Assembly (NCBI GenBank): GCA_013036095.1
Contig: JAAXCW010000008.1
Coordinates: forward strand, 1 to 64,000
DNA: 64,000 bases
Source of the DNA: Vulcanimicrobiota bacterium
GTDB lineage: Bacteria > Vulcanimicrobiota > Vulcanimicrobiia > Vulcanimicrobiales > Vulcanimicrobiaceae
Reading direction: 5' to 3'
The position numbers and the translations under genes are program-made. This document shows positions 53,745 to 62,959 of the stretch, piece after piece; the first letter of the stretch is position 1, and every line of letters begins with the position of its first letter. The notes beneath the pieces were generated by a model, which searched no databases, was not told where the DNA came from, and saw only the letters and a program-made list of their open reading frames with translations.

Positions 53745-54611
53745 GTGAGGGTCGTGAGCTTGCTTCCAAGCGCAACCGAGACGCTTTTCGCCGTCGGCGC
53801 CGGCCCCGAAGTGGTCGGCGTGACGCATGAATGCGACTATCCGCCAGACGCGCTGGCGCTGCCGCGCCTCACGGCCTCGAGCTTGCCCTCAGGCGAATCG
53901 TCTGCCGCCATTGACCGGCACGTCCGCCGCGCGCTGCACGCCGGTTCGAGCCTCTACACCCTCGATGCCGATCTTCTCGAGAGCCTCCGGCCCGATCTCA
54001 TCGTCACGCAAGAACTTTGCGAAGTCTGCGCGGTCTCTTACAGCATCGTGGACGGTGCCGCGCGACGCCTGACCTCGGATCCGCGCATCATTTCCCTGGA
54101 ACCATCGTCGCTCGAGGATGTCTTCTCCAACATTCAAACGCTTGGAAATCTCACGAACCGTGAAAGCGCTGCCCGCGGGTTGATTGCGTCGCTGCGAAAG
54201 CGCCGCGAGGCCGTGCGCGGACAATCGAACAGCGCGGCGCCGAGTGTGCTCGTTTTGGAATGGACCGATCCGCCGATGGGCGCCGGGCATTGGACTCCAG
54301 GGTTAGTAGAGGACGCCGGCGGCGTTCCGGTTCTCGGCGCGGCCGGCGGAAATTCGCAGCGTCTGAGTTGGGATGCTATTGCCGCAGCCGATCCCGACGT
54401 CGTCATCGTCGCCCCGTGCGGCTATTCGCTGCAAAAAACGCACGAAGCCGTGAACGAATTGCGGACGAAGCCGGAGTGGAACGCGCTTCGCGCAGTGCGT
54501 GAAGGACGCGTCTATCCGGTCGACGGAAACGCTTACGTGAACCGCCCCGGTCCGCGGCTCATCGACACAATCGAAATCTTCGCTTCTATCCTTCGCTCGG
54601 AGGCAGCATGA
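53745..54611 (+). CDS. BtuF-like cobalamin-binding protein without a signal peptide
   Basis: This is a class III substrate-binding fold (PF01497-type) of 288 aa: RVVSLLPSATETLFAVGAG, GVTHECDYPPD, LDADLLESLRPDLIVTQELC, and WDAIAAADPDVVIVAP. Members of this type bind cobalamin or other chelates, but this one has no export signal or lipobox, unlike BtuF. The start at GTG 53745 gives the typical MRVVSLLP-like N-terminus; an earlier TTG at 53688 would overlap the divergent UbiB gene. It may be a cytoplasmic variant; the window also has the B12-dependent NrdJ. Confidence 0.8.
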   Translation: MRVVSLLPSATETLFAVGAGPEVVGVTHECDYPPDALALPRLTASSLPSGESSAAIDRHVRRALHAGSSLYTLDADLLESLRPDLIVTQELCEVCAVSYSIVDGAARRLTSDPRIISLEPSSLEDVFSNIQTLGNLTNRESAARGLIASLRKRREAVRGQSNSAAPSVLVLEWTDPPMGAGHWTPGLVEDAGGVPVLGAAGGNSQRLSWDAIAAADPDVVIVAPCGYSLQKTHEAVNELRTKPEWNALRAVREGRVYPVDGNAYVNRPGPRLIDTIEIFASILRSEAA

Positions 54612-55093
54612 TCGCACCGTTGCTCTTAGCCGTGGACTTTATGAATTTTACCTACGCCAAGAATCCGTGCGAGAAGAACGTCCCCGTCCCGGTGGCGATG
54701 CGTAAGGGAAGTTTCTCTTATTTTGATGACAAGATGGGTGCAGGCTTCGACTTGAGCGTGCATTCCGTCACCGAGGGTAGCCTCGCGAAAGGCACGCGGC
54801 AGGCAGTCGTGGTGCTGGCCTGCGATTATCCGTCCGACGGCGGCACGGCTGCAGCATATGCTTTTGACGAGCGCCAAAGCGCCACGGTCTTACTCTCAGA
54901 GGTTGGCGAGGCGAATTGGGGCAGTGACTGGGGGGCGGGCCCCCAGTCGATTCATATGCGCTTCGCGAAGCAATTCTTATACATCGACGCGTGCAAAGAC
55001 GACGACTGCACGACGAACGTCGTCACGACTTACGCCCTAAAGAACGGCAGACTGCTCAAAGTGTACGAGCAAACGCACAAGCGCAAGAACTAG
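54608..55093 (+). CDS. Hypothetical secreted protein
   Basis: A 161-aa protein whose ATG at 54608 overlaps the BtuF-like stop as ATGA. It has a short hydrophobic N-terminus (MIAPLLLAVDF), a strand-rich middle (RQAVVVLACDYPSDGG) and a Cys pair in YIDACKDDDCTT. I do not recognise a family. The translational coupling suggests it is co-produced with the BtuF-like protein. Confidence 0.65.
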   Translation: MIAPLLLAVDFMNFTYAKNPCEKNVPVPVAMRKGSFSYFDDKMGAGFDLSVHSVTEGSLAKGTRQAVVVLACDYPSDGGTAAAYAFDERQSATVLLSEVGEANWGSDWGAGPQSIHMRFAKQFLYIDACKDDDCTTNVVTTYALKNGRLLKVYEQTHKRKN

Positions 55094-55635
55094 CCTTTTC
55101 CGTGCTGCTCGAGTAGATCCACCATGTCGTTGGCGTGCTCTTCTTCTACGGCCAAGATCTCTTCGAGCATTCGGCGCGTCGTCGGATCGTTCTCGCCGAA
55201 AAAACGAACCATCTCGCGGTAGGACTCAATCGCGACGCGCTCGGCGACGAGATTTTCCTTAATCATGTCAACGAGATTGTCGCCTTCCTTATATTCCGAG
55301 TGGCTGCGGGTCGCCAAGCCTTCGGGATTAAAGTCGGGGTCGCCGCCGAGCTGCGTGATGCGTTCGGCGATCATATCGGCGTGCTGTTGCTCTTCGTTGG
55401 CGTGCTGTAAGAATTCGCCGGCCACCGAATCTTTGGCAATGCCTTTCGCCGTGTAGTAATGCCGCTTGTAGCGCAAGATACACACGATCTCGGTTGCCAG
55501 CGCCGCATTCAATACATCCACGGCTTGGTCGATGTCGCCTTTGTAGTCACTGGTGACCGACCCGCGCATCATGTTCTCGCGAGCCCGGCGGCGCAATTCT
55601 TTTATATCTGACAAAAATGGTTTTGCAGTGCTCAT
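55090..55635 (-). CDS. Ferritin-like (bacterioferritin-type) protein
   Basis: A 181-aa four-helix protein with the diiron pattern of the ferritin-like superfamily: ALATEIVCILRYKRHYY, FLQHANEEQQHADMIAERI, ENLVAERVAIESYREM, and LAVEEEHANDM, each giving Glu/His ligands at the expected spacing. It probably stores iron or detoxifies peroxide. The start at ATG 55635 (MSTAKPFLSD) is preferred to GTG/ATG six codons earlier. It converges with the preceding gene: a single CTAG serves as both stop codons. Confidence 0.85.
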   Translation of the reverse strand: MSTAKPFLSDIKELRRRARENMMRGSVTSDYKGDIDQAVDVLNAALATEIVCILRYKRHYYTAKGIAKDSVAGEFLQHANEEQQHADMIAERITQLGGDPDFNPEGLATRSHSEYKEGDNLVDMIKENLVAERVAIESYREMVRFFGENDPTTRRMLEEILAVEEEHANDMVDLLEQHGKG

Positions 55636-55687
55636 TTCTAGGCCGTACCTCATAGGGTCCCGGCTCCCCTGCGTCGTAGCTCGCTAC

Positions 55688-56566
55688 ATGGCCAAATACG
55701 ATCAGCCGCGGCTCGCCGTTCGCAAAATGTACAAACTGTTCATCAATGGTGCGTTCGTGCGTTCCGAATCCGGGCGCAGCGACCCGTTATGGGATGGCTC
55801 GGAGTTCGGCGCCAACATCGCGCGCGGATCGCGTAAGGATGTCCGGGACGCGGTCGTCGCAGCGCGTACCGCGCAGCCGAAATGGTTGGCAACGGCTCCG
55901 GGCACGCGCGGCCTGATCCTTTACCGGTTGGCCGAAATGATGGAAGCGCGCCACGAAGAGCTGGTGGATCGCGTGAGCGAAGGCGGCGGTCTTTCGGCAG
56001 CGGCCGCGGAGACCGAAGTGGTCGCGGCGATCGATCGCGTTATCTGGTACGCCGGCTGGTGCGATAAGTATAACGCCCTGCTTTCAACGCGAAACCCCGT
56101 CGCAGGTCCGCATTTCAACTTTTCGACCGCCGAGCCGACCGGCGTTGTCGGGATCCTCGCGCCCGACGAGCCCGCGCTGCTGGGTTTAGTTTCGGTGCTG
56201 ATGCCGGCGCTTGTTTCGGCAAATGCGGTTGTGTTGGTCGCGTCGGAAAAGGATCCGCGTACCGCGATCGTTTTCGCCGAAGCGTTAGCGACCAGCGATC
56301 TTCCGGCCGGCGTCGCGAACATCATCACCGGTTTCCGCTCTGAACTTGGGCCTATTCTCGCAAAGCACATGGACGTAAATGCCATTGCTTTTCCCGACGG
56401 CCCACTCACCGAAGAGTTGCAGCGGCATGCGTCGGACAATGTGAAACGCACGCATCCATTTCATCGCAAGAGCCGCGACGAATGGTTCGCTCCGGCCGCA
56501 CAAAGTTTGGATGCCGTCGCCGCTTACAGCGAAATCAAAACGATCTGGCACCCGGCGGGAATATAA
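55688..56566 (+). CDS. Half-length aldehyde dehydrogenase-like protein lacking the catalytic domain
   Basis: A 292-aa protein starting at ATG 55688 that matches the first half of ALDH: YKLFINGAFVRSESGRS, a Rossmann-like NAD-binding region with PTGVVGILAPDEPALLGLVSVLMPAL and DLPAGVANIITG. It ends where the catalytic domain would begin and has no Cys nucleophile; the usual FTGSTEVG loop is also altered (NAIAFPDGPL). It may be a pseudoenzyme or a partner for the full-length ALDH. The end at 56566 is not a frameshift: no continuing ALDH sequence is seen downstream. Confidence 0.8.
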   Translation: MAKYDQPRLAVRKMYKLFINGAFVRSESGRSDPLWDGSEFGANIARGSRKDVRDAVVAARTAQPKWLATAPGTRGLILYRLAEMMEARHEELVDRVSEGGGLSAAAAETEVVAAIDRVIWYAGWCDKYNALLSTRNPVAGPHFNFSTAEPTGVVGILAPDEPALLGLVSVLMPALVSANAVVLVASEKDPRTAIVFAEALATSDLPAGVANIITGFRSELGPILAKHMDVNAIAFPDGPLTEELQRHASDNVKRTHPFHRKSRDEWFAPAAQSLDAVAAYSEIKTIWHPAGI

Positions 56567-56598
56567 CGCGTTGTAATTACGACTGAAAGTTTTTGGGG

Positions 56599-56694
56599 GC
56601 CCCGCGGGCTTTGCCCGTGGGGGGCGCGCCGCAACTTGTTGCGGAGCGCCGTTTAAACCGAAAGGGGTCCCCGAAATGCTCCGCATTTTGGGGA
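56599..56694. repeat. Three consecutive hairpins before tRNA-Ser
   Basis: Three inverted repeats lie in a row: 56599-56625 (GCCCCGCGGGC/GCCCGTGGGGGGC), 56626-56649 (GCGCCGCAAC/GTTGCGGAGCGC) and 56668-56694 (TCCCCGAAATG/CATTTTGGGGA, reaching the tRNA 5' end). They could terminate the upstream ALDH-like gene, or be a small repeat or structured leader. No T-run follows the first two. Confidence 0.6.
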
Positions 56695-56778
56695 GAGGTG
56701 GCAGAGTGGTCGAATGCACTCGCTTGGAAAGCGAGCAGACGTGAAAGCGTCTCGGGAGTTCGAATCTCCCCCTCTCCG
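56692..56778 (+). tRNA. tRNA-Ser (anticodon GGA)
   Basis: Acceptor GGAGAGG/CCTCTCC, anticodon stem CTCGC/GCGAG with loop TTGGAAA giving GGA, a long class II variable arm (CAGACGTGAAAGCGTCTC), T loop TTCGAAT and discriminator G. CCA is not encoded. Confidence 0.95.
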
Positions 56779-56789
56779 AATTTAGGTCG

Positions 56790-57530
56790 CTACAATATCT
56801 CTTCGGCCTGCTCTTGCGCGTGTGCGAGCCAAAAATCAAACGATGCGCGCGCCTGCGCTTCGAGCATGAGATCGCCAGGCACAACTTCGCGCAATAGCAA
56901 CCGCTCGATGTTCGAGCGCGATCCGTAATTCGTATCCATCACGACCTCGGCTTTTCTTACTTGTTCGAGGATGTGCTTGGGTAATTCGGTGCCCGGCGGC
57001 AGCGTCGCGATCACGATTTCCGGCGAACTCTCCGGCCACTGTTGCGCTTCAAATCGATCGCACAGCGCAAGCACTTTGTCGTGGTCGCGCCCCCAAACGT
57101 ACGTATAAGCATCGGTTTCGTGGAGCTGCGCAAGAATCGCGCGAGCCGTCGCGCCGGTTCCCAGAATACCGATACGCTCCAACGCGACGGGTTGCCCCAA
57201 GATCGTTTCGAGTGCTTTGCGCGCGCCGACGCCATCGGTATTGCTTCCGAGAATCTTACCGCCGAAGAAAATCGTATTCACGGCTTCCGACATCCGCGCG
57301 TCTTCATCTAGCGTTTCGCAAACCGCTAACACTTCTTCTTTGAGCGGCGTGGTGACATTGAGTCCTGTGTAGCCTTCTTCGCGCAAACGCCGAACGGCAT
57401 TAGCGCCGCCGCCTTTGGGCACGCGGATAGCAGCGTAAGTCCCTTCGATGCCGGCTTCTTCCAAGAATTGACCATGCAGCTCGGGACTGCGGCTGTGCGC
57501 CACCGGATCGCCGATCAACCCAAGCTTCAC
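56790..57530 (-). CDS. aroE: Shikimate dehydrogenase
   Basis: Reduces 3-dehydroshikimate to shikimate with NADPH. The 246-aa enzyme has AHSRSPELHG (shikimate site), the catalytic Lys in NVTTPLKEEV, NTDGVGARKAL and the dinucleotide-binding GILGTGATARA. It is shorter than the usual 270-285 aa. Start GTG 57530 overlaps the YqeG-type gene as GTGA. The pair YqeG-AroE matches the Bacillus yqeG-yqeH-aroE neighbourhood without yqeH. Confidence 0.93.
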   Translation of the reverse strand: MKLGLIGDPVAHSRSPELHGQFLEEAGIEGTYAAIRVPKGGGANAVRRLREEGYTGLNVTTPLKEEVLAVCETLDEDARMSEAVNTIFFGGKILGSNTDGVGARKALETILGQPVALERIGILGTGATARAILAQLHETDAYTYVWGRDHDKVLALCDRFEAQQWPESSPEIVIATLPPGTELPKHILEQVRKAEVVMDTNYGSRSNIERLLLREVVPGDLMLEAQARASFDFWLAHAQEQAEEIL

Positions 57531-58012
57531 CGGCGGCGCTCCGGGAGAACCATGCGCTCGAGAAACCGGAACATGCGCGTAATCGCGAAGTCGTGCGTTT
57601 GGATCGGTTCGGTCAAAATCGTGTAGAGGTTGCCGCAGAGCTTCGCACCGAGCACGTCGGTAAAAAGCTGATCGCCGACGACCGCGACCTGACTACGCGG
57701 AAGTCCCAAATGTTTGAGGGCGCGCATGAAGCCAAACGGCAATGGCTTTAGCGCGTTTGGCACACATCCGATCTTCAGCTGGCCGGCGATCGTGCGCGCG
57801 CGCTCGCTGAAGTTATTGGAAACCATGCAGATGACAAAGCCGCGGTCGTGCGCCTCGGCGATCCAAGCGACGTGCTCGGCGGCCAACTCGGTTTCACGGA
57901 AACCCAAAAGGGTGTTATCAAGGTCAATAATCAGGCCGCGGATCCCCGCACCGGCGAGCTCGGCCAGTGAGACGTCGTGGAGCCGGGGGGCAAAGCGGTT
58001 GGGACCGAGCAT
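57527..58012 (-). CDS. YqeG-type HAD phosphatase
   Basis: A 161-aa HAD hydrolase of the YqeG/GEP4 type, probably acting on phosphatidylglycerophosphate. Motif I is IIDLDNTLLGF, motif II MVSNNFSE, motif III Lys in NALKPLP, and motif IV VVGDQLFTDVLGA. The ATG at 58012 gives the family length; an ATG far upstream lies in the intergenic region with no homology. It is divergent from nrdJ. Confidence 0.9.
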   Translation of the reverse strand: MLGPNRFAPRLHDVSLAELAGAGIRGLIIDLDNTLLGFRETELAAEHVAWIAEAHDRGFVICMVSNNFSERARTIAGQLKIGCVPNALKPLPFGFMRALKHLGLPRSQVAVVGDQLFTDVLGAKLCGNLYTILTEPIQTHDFAITRMFRFLERMVLPERRR

Positions 58013-58155
58013 TCGCGAGCGCTTTGGGCCATTTGTCCTCGCTATCCTCGGAAGTTTCCACAGCCCCCTCACCGCGGGGCGCTTTGTCCACCAGTTCAGG
58101 CGAGCGACTACACAGATTTTTGACGTTCTGAACAGCTCGCGCACAAGGACCCGAA
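58013..58155. other. Non-coding part of the yqeG/nrdJ divergent region
   Basis: These 143 bp lie between the YqeG-type gene and the NrdR-like boxes. I see no gene with credible coding signals and no known RNA; the region should carry the yqeG promoter. Confidence 0.4.
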
Positions 58156-58203
58156 GTACTATATCTTGTATCCGGATTGTCTGGGTAGTACAATTTATGG
58201 GCA
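58156..58203 (+). promoter_or_regulatory. Two tandem NrdR-like boxes upstream of nrdJ
   Basis: The NrdR repressor binds pairs of 16-bp boxes (core CwAtATaTwG) in ribonucleotide reductase promoters. Here box 1 has core CTATATCTTG at 58159-58168 (9 of 10 to consensus) and box 2 CAATTTATGG at 58191-58200 (8 of 10). The cores are exactly 32 bp apart, the known spacing of paired boxes. nrdJ begins about 100 bp downstream. Regulation by NrdR is thus well supported although no nrdR gene lies in the window. Confidence 0.8.
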
Positions 58204-58270
58204 CGCCTGACGGTTCTCGTCCGTTGTGACCGAACAGGTGTTCGATTTTCAAGCATAGTAGTAAACGAGT

Positions 58271-58292
58271 CCTCCCGCTCGGGAGGAAGGAG
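58271..58292 (+). promoter_or_regulatory. Hairpin beside the nrdJ ribosome-binding site
   Basis: CCTCCC at 58271-58276 pairs with GGGAGG at 58281-58286, leaving AAGGAG (58287-58292) as a Shine-Dalgarno 5 bases before the ATG. The stem takes up part of the purine-rich region and may tune translation. Confidence 0.5.
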
Positions 58293-58297
58293 CCTCG

Positions 58298-61200
58298 ATG
58301 AAGTTCCGCCGCGTCTATTCGGCCCCCGGCGACCCCTACGCCGGCCTCACATTCGAACCCAGAACCTCGCGCATCGTCAATCCCGACGGCTCGGTGATTT
58401 TCGAGGCGAAAGACGTCATGGTTCCGACCGGCTGGAGCCAGGTCGCGACCGACGTGCTTTCCCAGAAGTACTGCCGTAAGGCGGGGGTTCCCAAGGCACT
58501 AAAACGAGTCGCCGAAGAGGGCGTGCCGGAGTGGCTCTGGCGTTCTGAGCCAGCCGACGACTCACGCTTCGGCCCGGAGTCCGACTCGCGCGAGGTCTTC
58601 AACAGGCTGGCGGGCTGCTGGACCTACTGGGGTTTCAAGCACGGGTATTTCGACAGCGAAGACGACGCGCATATCTACTATGACGAGATGTGCGCCATGC
58701 TCGCGCGTCAGATTGGCGCGCCGAATTCGCCGCAGTGGTTTAACACCGGCTTGCACTGGGCGTACGGCATTTCGGGTCCGGCGCAGGGCCACTACTTCGT
58801 CGATCCGGTGGATCAGCAAGTAAAGCGCTCGACCAGCACCTATGAGCATCCGCAAGTATCAGCGTGCTACATTCTTTCAATCGAAGACGACCTTGTGAAC
58901 GAGGGCGGCATCTTCGACGGCGTCGTGCGCGAAGCGCGCATCTTTAAGGGCGGCAGCGGCTCGGGCGCTAACTTTTCCAAGCTCCGGGCGGCGGGCGAAA
59001 AACTGACCGGCGGCGGTACGAGCTCCGGGTTGATGTCTTTCCTAAAAGTCTTCGATCGCGCGGCCGGCGCGATTAAATCGGGCGGCACCACCCGCCGCGC
59101 AGCCAAGATGGTCGTGCTGAACGCCGACCATCCCGACATCGAACAGTTTGTGAACTGGAAGGTTCGCGAAGAGCAGAAAGTTTCGGATCTCGTGGCCGGT
59201 TCGATCGCATGCGAAAAGCACCTCAATGCGATTATGAAAGCGGCGCACGACCAAACGCTGCCGGAGGGTGCGCGTCTCGATCCGGCGCTCAACCCGTCGC
59301 TGAAACTTGCCATGAAATCGGCGCTGGCCGCGGGCATTCCGCAAGCGAACATCCAGTACGCATTAGATTTTGCCAAACAAGGTTACCAGCATCTGGATAT
59401 CGCGACCTACGACACCGGCTGGGATTCAGAAGCGTACAGCACCGTCTCCGGACAGAACTCCAACAACTCCGTCCGGCTGACGAACGCGTTTTTTGAAACG
59501 CTTGATGCTGACGAGGAGTGGCATCTCACCGCGCGCACGACGGGCGCTGTGGTAAAGACGATCAAAGCATCTTCACTCTGGGAACAGATCGCGCTCGCGG
59601 CATGGCAGTGCGCCGATCCCGGCATTCAATACGACGATACGCTGCAAGAGTGGCATACGTGCGCGAACGACGATCGCATCAATGCGACCAATCCGTGCAG
59701 CGAATACTGCTTCATCGATGACACGGCGTGCAATCTCGCAAGCTTAAATCTGGTCAAGTTCCTGAAGGACGACGGCACGTTTGATGCGGCCGTCTTTGCC
59801 GATGCTTCGCGCACGTGGACGACGACGCTCGAGATCTCGGTAACGATGGGCCAGATGCCTTCGCAAGCAATCGCCGAAAAAAATCACGGCTACCGCACGC
59901 TCGGGCTCGGTTACGCCAACCTCGGCACCCTGCTCATGCGTATGGGCCTGCCTTATGATTCCGAAGAAGCTTTCGGCTGGTGCGCCGCGATCAGCGCGCT
60001 GATGACCGGCAGCGCTTACCGCGCGTCGGCGGAAATGGCCCGCGAAATAGGGCCGTTCGCGCGCTTCGAGGCAAACGCCGAATCTATGCTGCGCGTGATT
60101 CGCAATCACCGCCGCGCCGCCTACGACGAACCCGGCGCTGCCTACGAAGGGCTCAGCGTCAAGCCGGTCACGCATTCGCCGACGCTCTTCACCCAAGAGA
60201 CATGGGTGCTGGCGCGGAAAATGTGGGACGACGCGCTCACGATGGGCGAAGTCACCGGCTTCCGCAACGCGCAGACCGTCGTCATCGCGCCGACGGGCAC
60301 GATCGCGCTGGTCATGGACTGCGACACCACGGGCATCGAGCCCGACTTCGCATTGGTTAAGTTCAAGAAATTAGCCGGCGGCGGGTATTTCAAGATCGTC
60401 AATCAATCGGTTGAGGCCGCACTACGCAAACTCGGCTACAGCGAACAGCAGATTCACGAGATCGAGCTCTTTGCCAAAGGCACCGGATCGCTCGAGGGAG
60501 CGCCGCACATCAATGCGGCGACGCTGCGCGCGAAAGGTTTCGACGACGACATGCTGGCCCGCATCGAAGCGGCGCTGCCGTCGGCCTTCGAGTTGGAGTT
60601 TGCCTTCAATAAGTTCGTGCTCGGTGAAGAGTTCTGCACGCAAACGCTGGGATTACCAGCCGAGAAACTCGATCTGTGGAACTTCTCCATCCTGCGCGAC
60701 GGGCTCGGATTCACGCAAAGACAGATCGACGAAGCCTCCGATGTTATCTGCGGCCGCATGACCCTCGAAGGCGCGCCGCACCTCAAAGACGAGCATCTGT
60801 TTGTCTTCGATTGCGCTAACCCGTGCGGAAAACACGGACTGCGCTTCATCCGCCCGCTTGCGCACATCGACATGATGGCAGCGGCTCAACCGTTCGTGAG
60901 CGGCGCGATTAGCAAGACGATTAACTTCCCACAAACGGCCACGATCGACGACGTGAAAGAAGCGTACCGTTACGCTTGGGAGCGCATGATTAAAGCGGTC
61001 GCGCTCTATCGCGATGGTTCCAAACTCTCTCAGCCGTTGGCGTCCACGTCAGATCTCGGCGGCGAAGTGACCGAGGAAGATGCGCCGCCGCCGGCCTTCC
61101 AGCATCCGCTACAAATCGCCGAGCGCATCGTCTACCGCTACATCGCCAAACGCCGGCGTATGCCGGAGCGCCGCAGCGGCTACACGCAAAAAGCGATCGT

Positions 61201-61894
61201 GGGCGGACATAAAGTCTATCTCCGCACCGGTGAATACGAAGGCGGACAGCTCGGCGAGATCTTCATCGACATGCACAAGGAGGGCGCCGCCTTTCGCTCG
61301 CTGATGAACAACTTCGCGATTGCGGTATCGCTGGGCTTACAGCACGGCGTCCCGCTCGAGGAGTTCGTCGACGCGTTTACCTTCACGCGCTTCGAGCCCA
61401 ACGGACCGGTGGTCGGCCACGATCACATCAAGATGGCCACATCGATTCTCGACTACATCTTCCGCGAACTCGCCGTGAGCTATCTCGGCCGCTACGAGCT
61501 CGCGCACGTGCAGCCCGACATGGACATGGACTCGATGGGACCCGTTCGCGAGGAAGATTACTTCGGCGAGGAAGCCGGCGAAGTGCAGTACGTCACCGCA
61601 GGCGTCAGCGAGAAAATGCACCCGACGAGCACGCATCTACGTCCGAACGGATCGGTTCCGCACGCGCGAAAGCTCGACGTGGTCGATCGCGTGATCGAAA
61701 GCGCCGGCAACGCTCCGTCAATGGCGACGGCGGGTACCGCGACAGCAGTAGCGGTGAAATCCGCGCAGATCACTGCGGCCAAGGCGAAGGGCTACACCGG
61801 CAACGCCTGTTCCGACTGCGGACAACTCACGATGGTCCGTAACGGCTCTTGTGAAAAATGCGACTCTTGCGGAGCGACGAGCGGCTGTAGCTAA
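58298..61894 (+). CDS. nrdJ: Adenosylcobalamin-dependent (class II) ribonucleotide reductase
   Basis: Reduces ribonucleotides to deoxyribonucleotides using coenzyme B12 rather than a tyrosyl radical. The 1198-aa protein has the substrate-binding [23 protein letters not shown], the active-site [11 protein letters not shown] with the Cys/Glu pair, [23 protein letters not shown], and a long C-terminal part ending in a zinc-ribbon-like CSDCG ... CEKCDSCG. This C-terminal Cys set probably relays electrons to the active site. The size and layout match the large vitamin B12-dependent NrdJ of many bacteria. AAGGAG precedes the ATG, and tandem NrdR-like boxes lie upstream. Confidence 0.96.
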   Translation: MKFRRVYSAPGDPYAGLTFEPRTSRIVNPDGSVIFEAKDVMVPTGWSQVATDVLSQKYCRKAGVPKALKRVAEEGVPEWLWRSEPADDSRFGPESDSREVFNRLAGCWTYWGFKHGYFDSEDDAHIYYDEMCAMLARQIGAPNSPQWFNTGLHWAYGISGPAQGHYFVDPVDQQVKRSTSTYEHPQVSACYILSIEDDLVNEGGIFDGVVREARIFKGGSGSGANFSKLRAAGEKLTGGGTSSGLMSFLKVFDRAAGAIKSGGTTRRAAKMVVLNADHPDIEQFVNWKVREEQKVSDLVAGSIACEKHLNAIMKAAHDQTLPEGARLDPALNPSLKLAMKSALAAGIPQANIQYALDFAKQGYQHLDIATYDTGWDSEAYSTVSGQNSNNSVRLTNAFFETLDADEEWHLTARTTGAVVKTIKASSLWEQIALAAWQCADPGIQYDDTLQEWHTCANDDRINATNPCSEYCFIDDTACNLASLNLVKFLKDDGTFDAAVFADASRTWTTTLEISVTMGQMPSQAIAEKNHGYRTLGLGYANLGTLLMRMGLPYDSEEAFGWCAAISALMTGSAYRASAEMAREIGPFARFEANAESMLRVIRNHRRAAYDEPGAAYEGLSVKPVTHSPTLFTQETWVLARKMWDDALTMGEVTGFRNAQTVVIAPTGTIALVMDCDTTGIEPDFALVKFKKLAGGGYFKIVNQSVEAALRKLGYSEQQIHEIELFAKGTGSLEGAPHINAATLRAKGFDDDMLARIEAALPSAFELEFAFNKFVLGEEFCTQTLGLPAEKLDLWNFSILRDGLGFTQRQIDEASDVICGRMTLEGAPHLKDEHLFVFDCANPCGKHGLRFIRPLAHIDMMAAAQPFVSGAISKTINFPQTATIDDVKEAYRYAWERMIKAVALYRDGSKLSQPLASTSDLGGEVTEEDAPPPAFQHPLQIAERIVYRYIAKRRRMPERRSGYTQKAIVGGHKVYLRTGEYEGGQLGEIFIDMHKEGAAFRSLMNNFAIAVSLGLQHGVPLEEFVDAFTFTRFEPNGPVVGHDHIKMATSILDYIFRELAVSYLGRYELAHVQPDMDMDSMGPVREEDYFGEEAGEVQYVTAGVSEKMHPTSTHLRPNGSVPHARKLDVVDRVIESAGNAPSMATAGTATAVAVKSAQITAAKAKGYTGNACSDCGQLTMVRNGSCEKCDSCGATSGCS

Positions 61895-62049
61895 AAACAC
61901 CAATTATTCATCACATGTAACCTGACTGCTGGCACGTGATTTGTTTCGCAGATCGCCCGCTGGCGCTGGGGTCTTTTGCACATAGTTCAAACCTCCGCCT
62001 TAGGAATCCAAGGGTGAAACTTCTCGCCGGGACAAGGCGTAGAAAATAC

Positions 62050-62913
62050 ATGCTACCTCCAATAATGAGCATGTGGCATAAAATTCCGCTTCCGCTGCGT
62101 GCGATAGCGTTAGGTCTTATCGTTTCATTGGCCGGAACTACGCCATGGGCAGTCCTCGTCACACTCAATGCACGGCATCTCTCCTCGGTCCCATGGGCTG
62201 TTGTACCCACTGCCATCTATTTGTGGCTGTTCTGGCGTTATGTGCGCGGCGAAGGCTGGCCGCGCTCGACGGCTGATGCGCGGCGGATAAATTGTCGAGC
62301 GAATCCGCTTTCCTCAGAGGTTTGGAGCGTTGCGCTCATCGCCGGCATTTTGGGTCTCGCCGCGTTCGTTATATTTATGCGCGTGTATAGCCGCATCGTC
62401 AGCATTCCATCAGACAGTGTCGGTAGCGTTTCCCATCTCTCCGGTATCACGATAGCGGGCTGGGTTGTCATGAGCGCTTTCGTAGCGGGTTTCGGTGAAG
62501 AGGCTGGCTTTCGAGGCTACATGCAAGGGCCGATAGAGCGGCGTTATGGCCCGGTCGCCGCAATTCTTGTAACTGGACTCGCGTTCGGATTTGCTCACTT
62601 TTCTCACCCGCAAGTCACATTTACGATGTTGCCGTACTACATGGCGGCCGCCACGGTATATGGCGGTCTAGCCTATGCGACAAACTCAATATGGCCAAGT
62701 ATCGCTCTTCACGCGGGTGGCAACTTGTTGTCGGCCATGACGCTCCTGATGCAAGGCGCCCCACTCGCACGGACCGCACCGCCGGGGCTCGTTTGGCAAA
62801 CAGGTCCCGACGCATCGTTCTTCACAAGTTGCGTTCTCTTACTAATCGTAGTCGCAGCCGCCTCGTGGGCCTATTACGCACTTGCTCGCACGGCGCGGCG
62901 CCAATCGGCTTAG
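62050..62913 (+). CDS. CPBP-family intramembrane metalloprotease
   Basis: A polytopic membrane protein of about 287 aa with the CPBP/Abi motifs: AGFGEEAGFRGYM (EExxxR), FGFAHFSHP and IALHAGGNLL, which line the zinc site of CAAX-type proteases. Seven or so hydrophobic segments are visible. Bacterial members take part in peptide processing or bacteriocin self-immunity; the substrate is unknown. The start at ATG 62050 is uncertain; ATG 62065 or 62071 are alternatives. GC content is lower than in the neighbourhood, suggesting accessory origin. Confidence 0.85.
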   Translation: MLPPIMSMWHKIPLPLRAIALGLIVSLAGTTPWAVLVTLNARHLSSVPWAVVPTAIYLWLFWRYVRGEGWPRSTADARRINCRANPLSSEVWSVALIAGILGLAAFVIFMRVYSRIVSIPSDSVGSVSHLSGITIAGWVVMSAFVAGFGEEAGFRGYMQGPIERRYGPVAAILVTGLAFGFAHFSHPQVTFTMLPYYMAAATVYGGLAYATNSIWPSIALHAGGNLLSAMTLLMQGAPLARTAPPGLVWQTGPDASFFTSCVLLLIVVAAASWAYYALARTARRQSA

Positions 62914-62959
62914 GAATACGCCCCGGTTAGAATATGTGCACCTTACCAGTAAACCACTC

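Noticed and set aside
55553-55687. N-terminal extension of the half-length ALDH
   Set aside because: The segment overlaps the divergent ferritin-like gene and has no ALDH similarity; ATG 55688 fits the family start.
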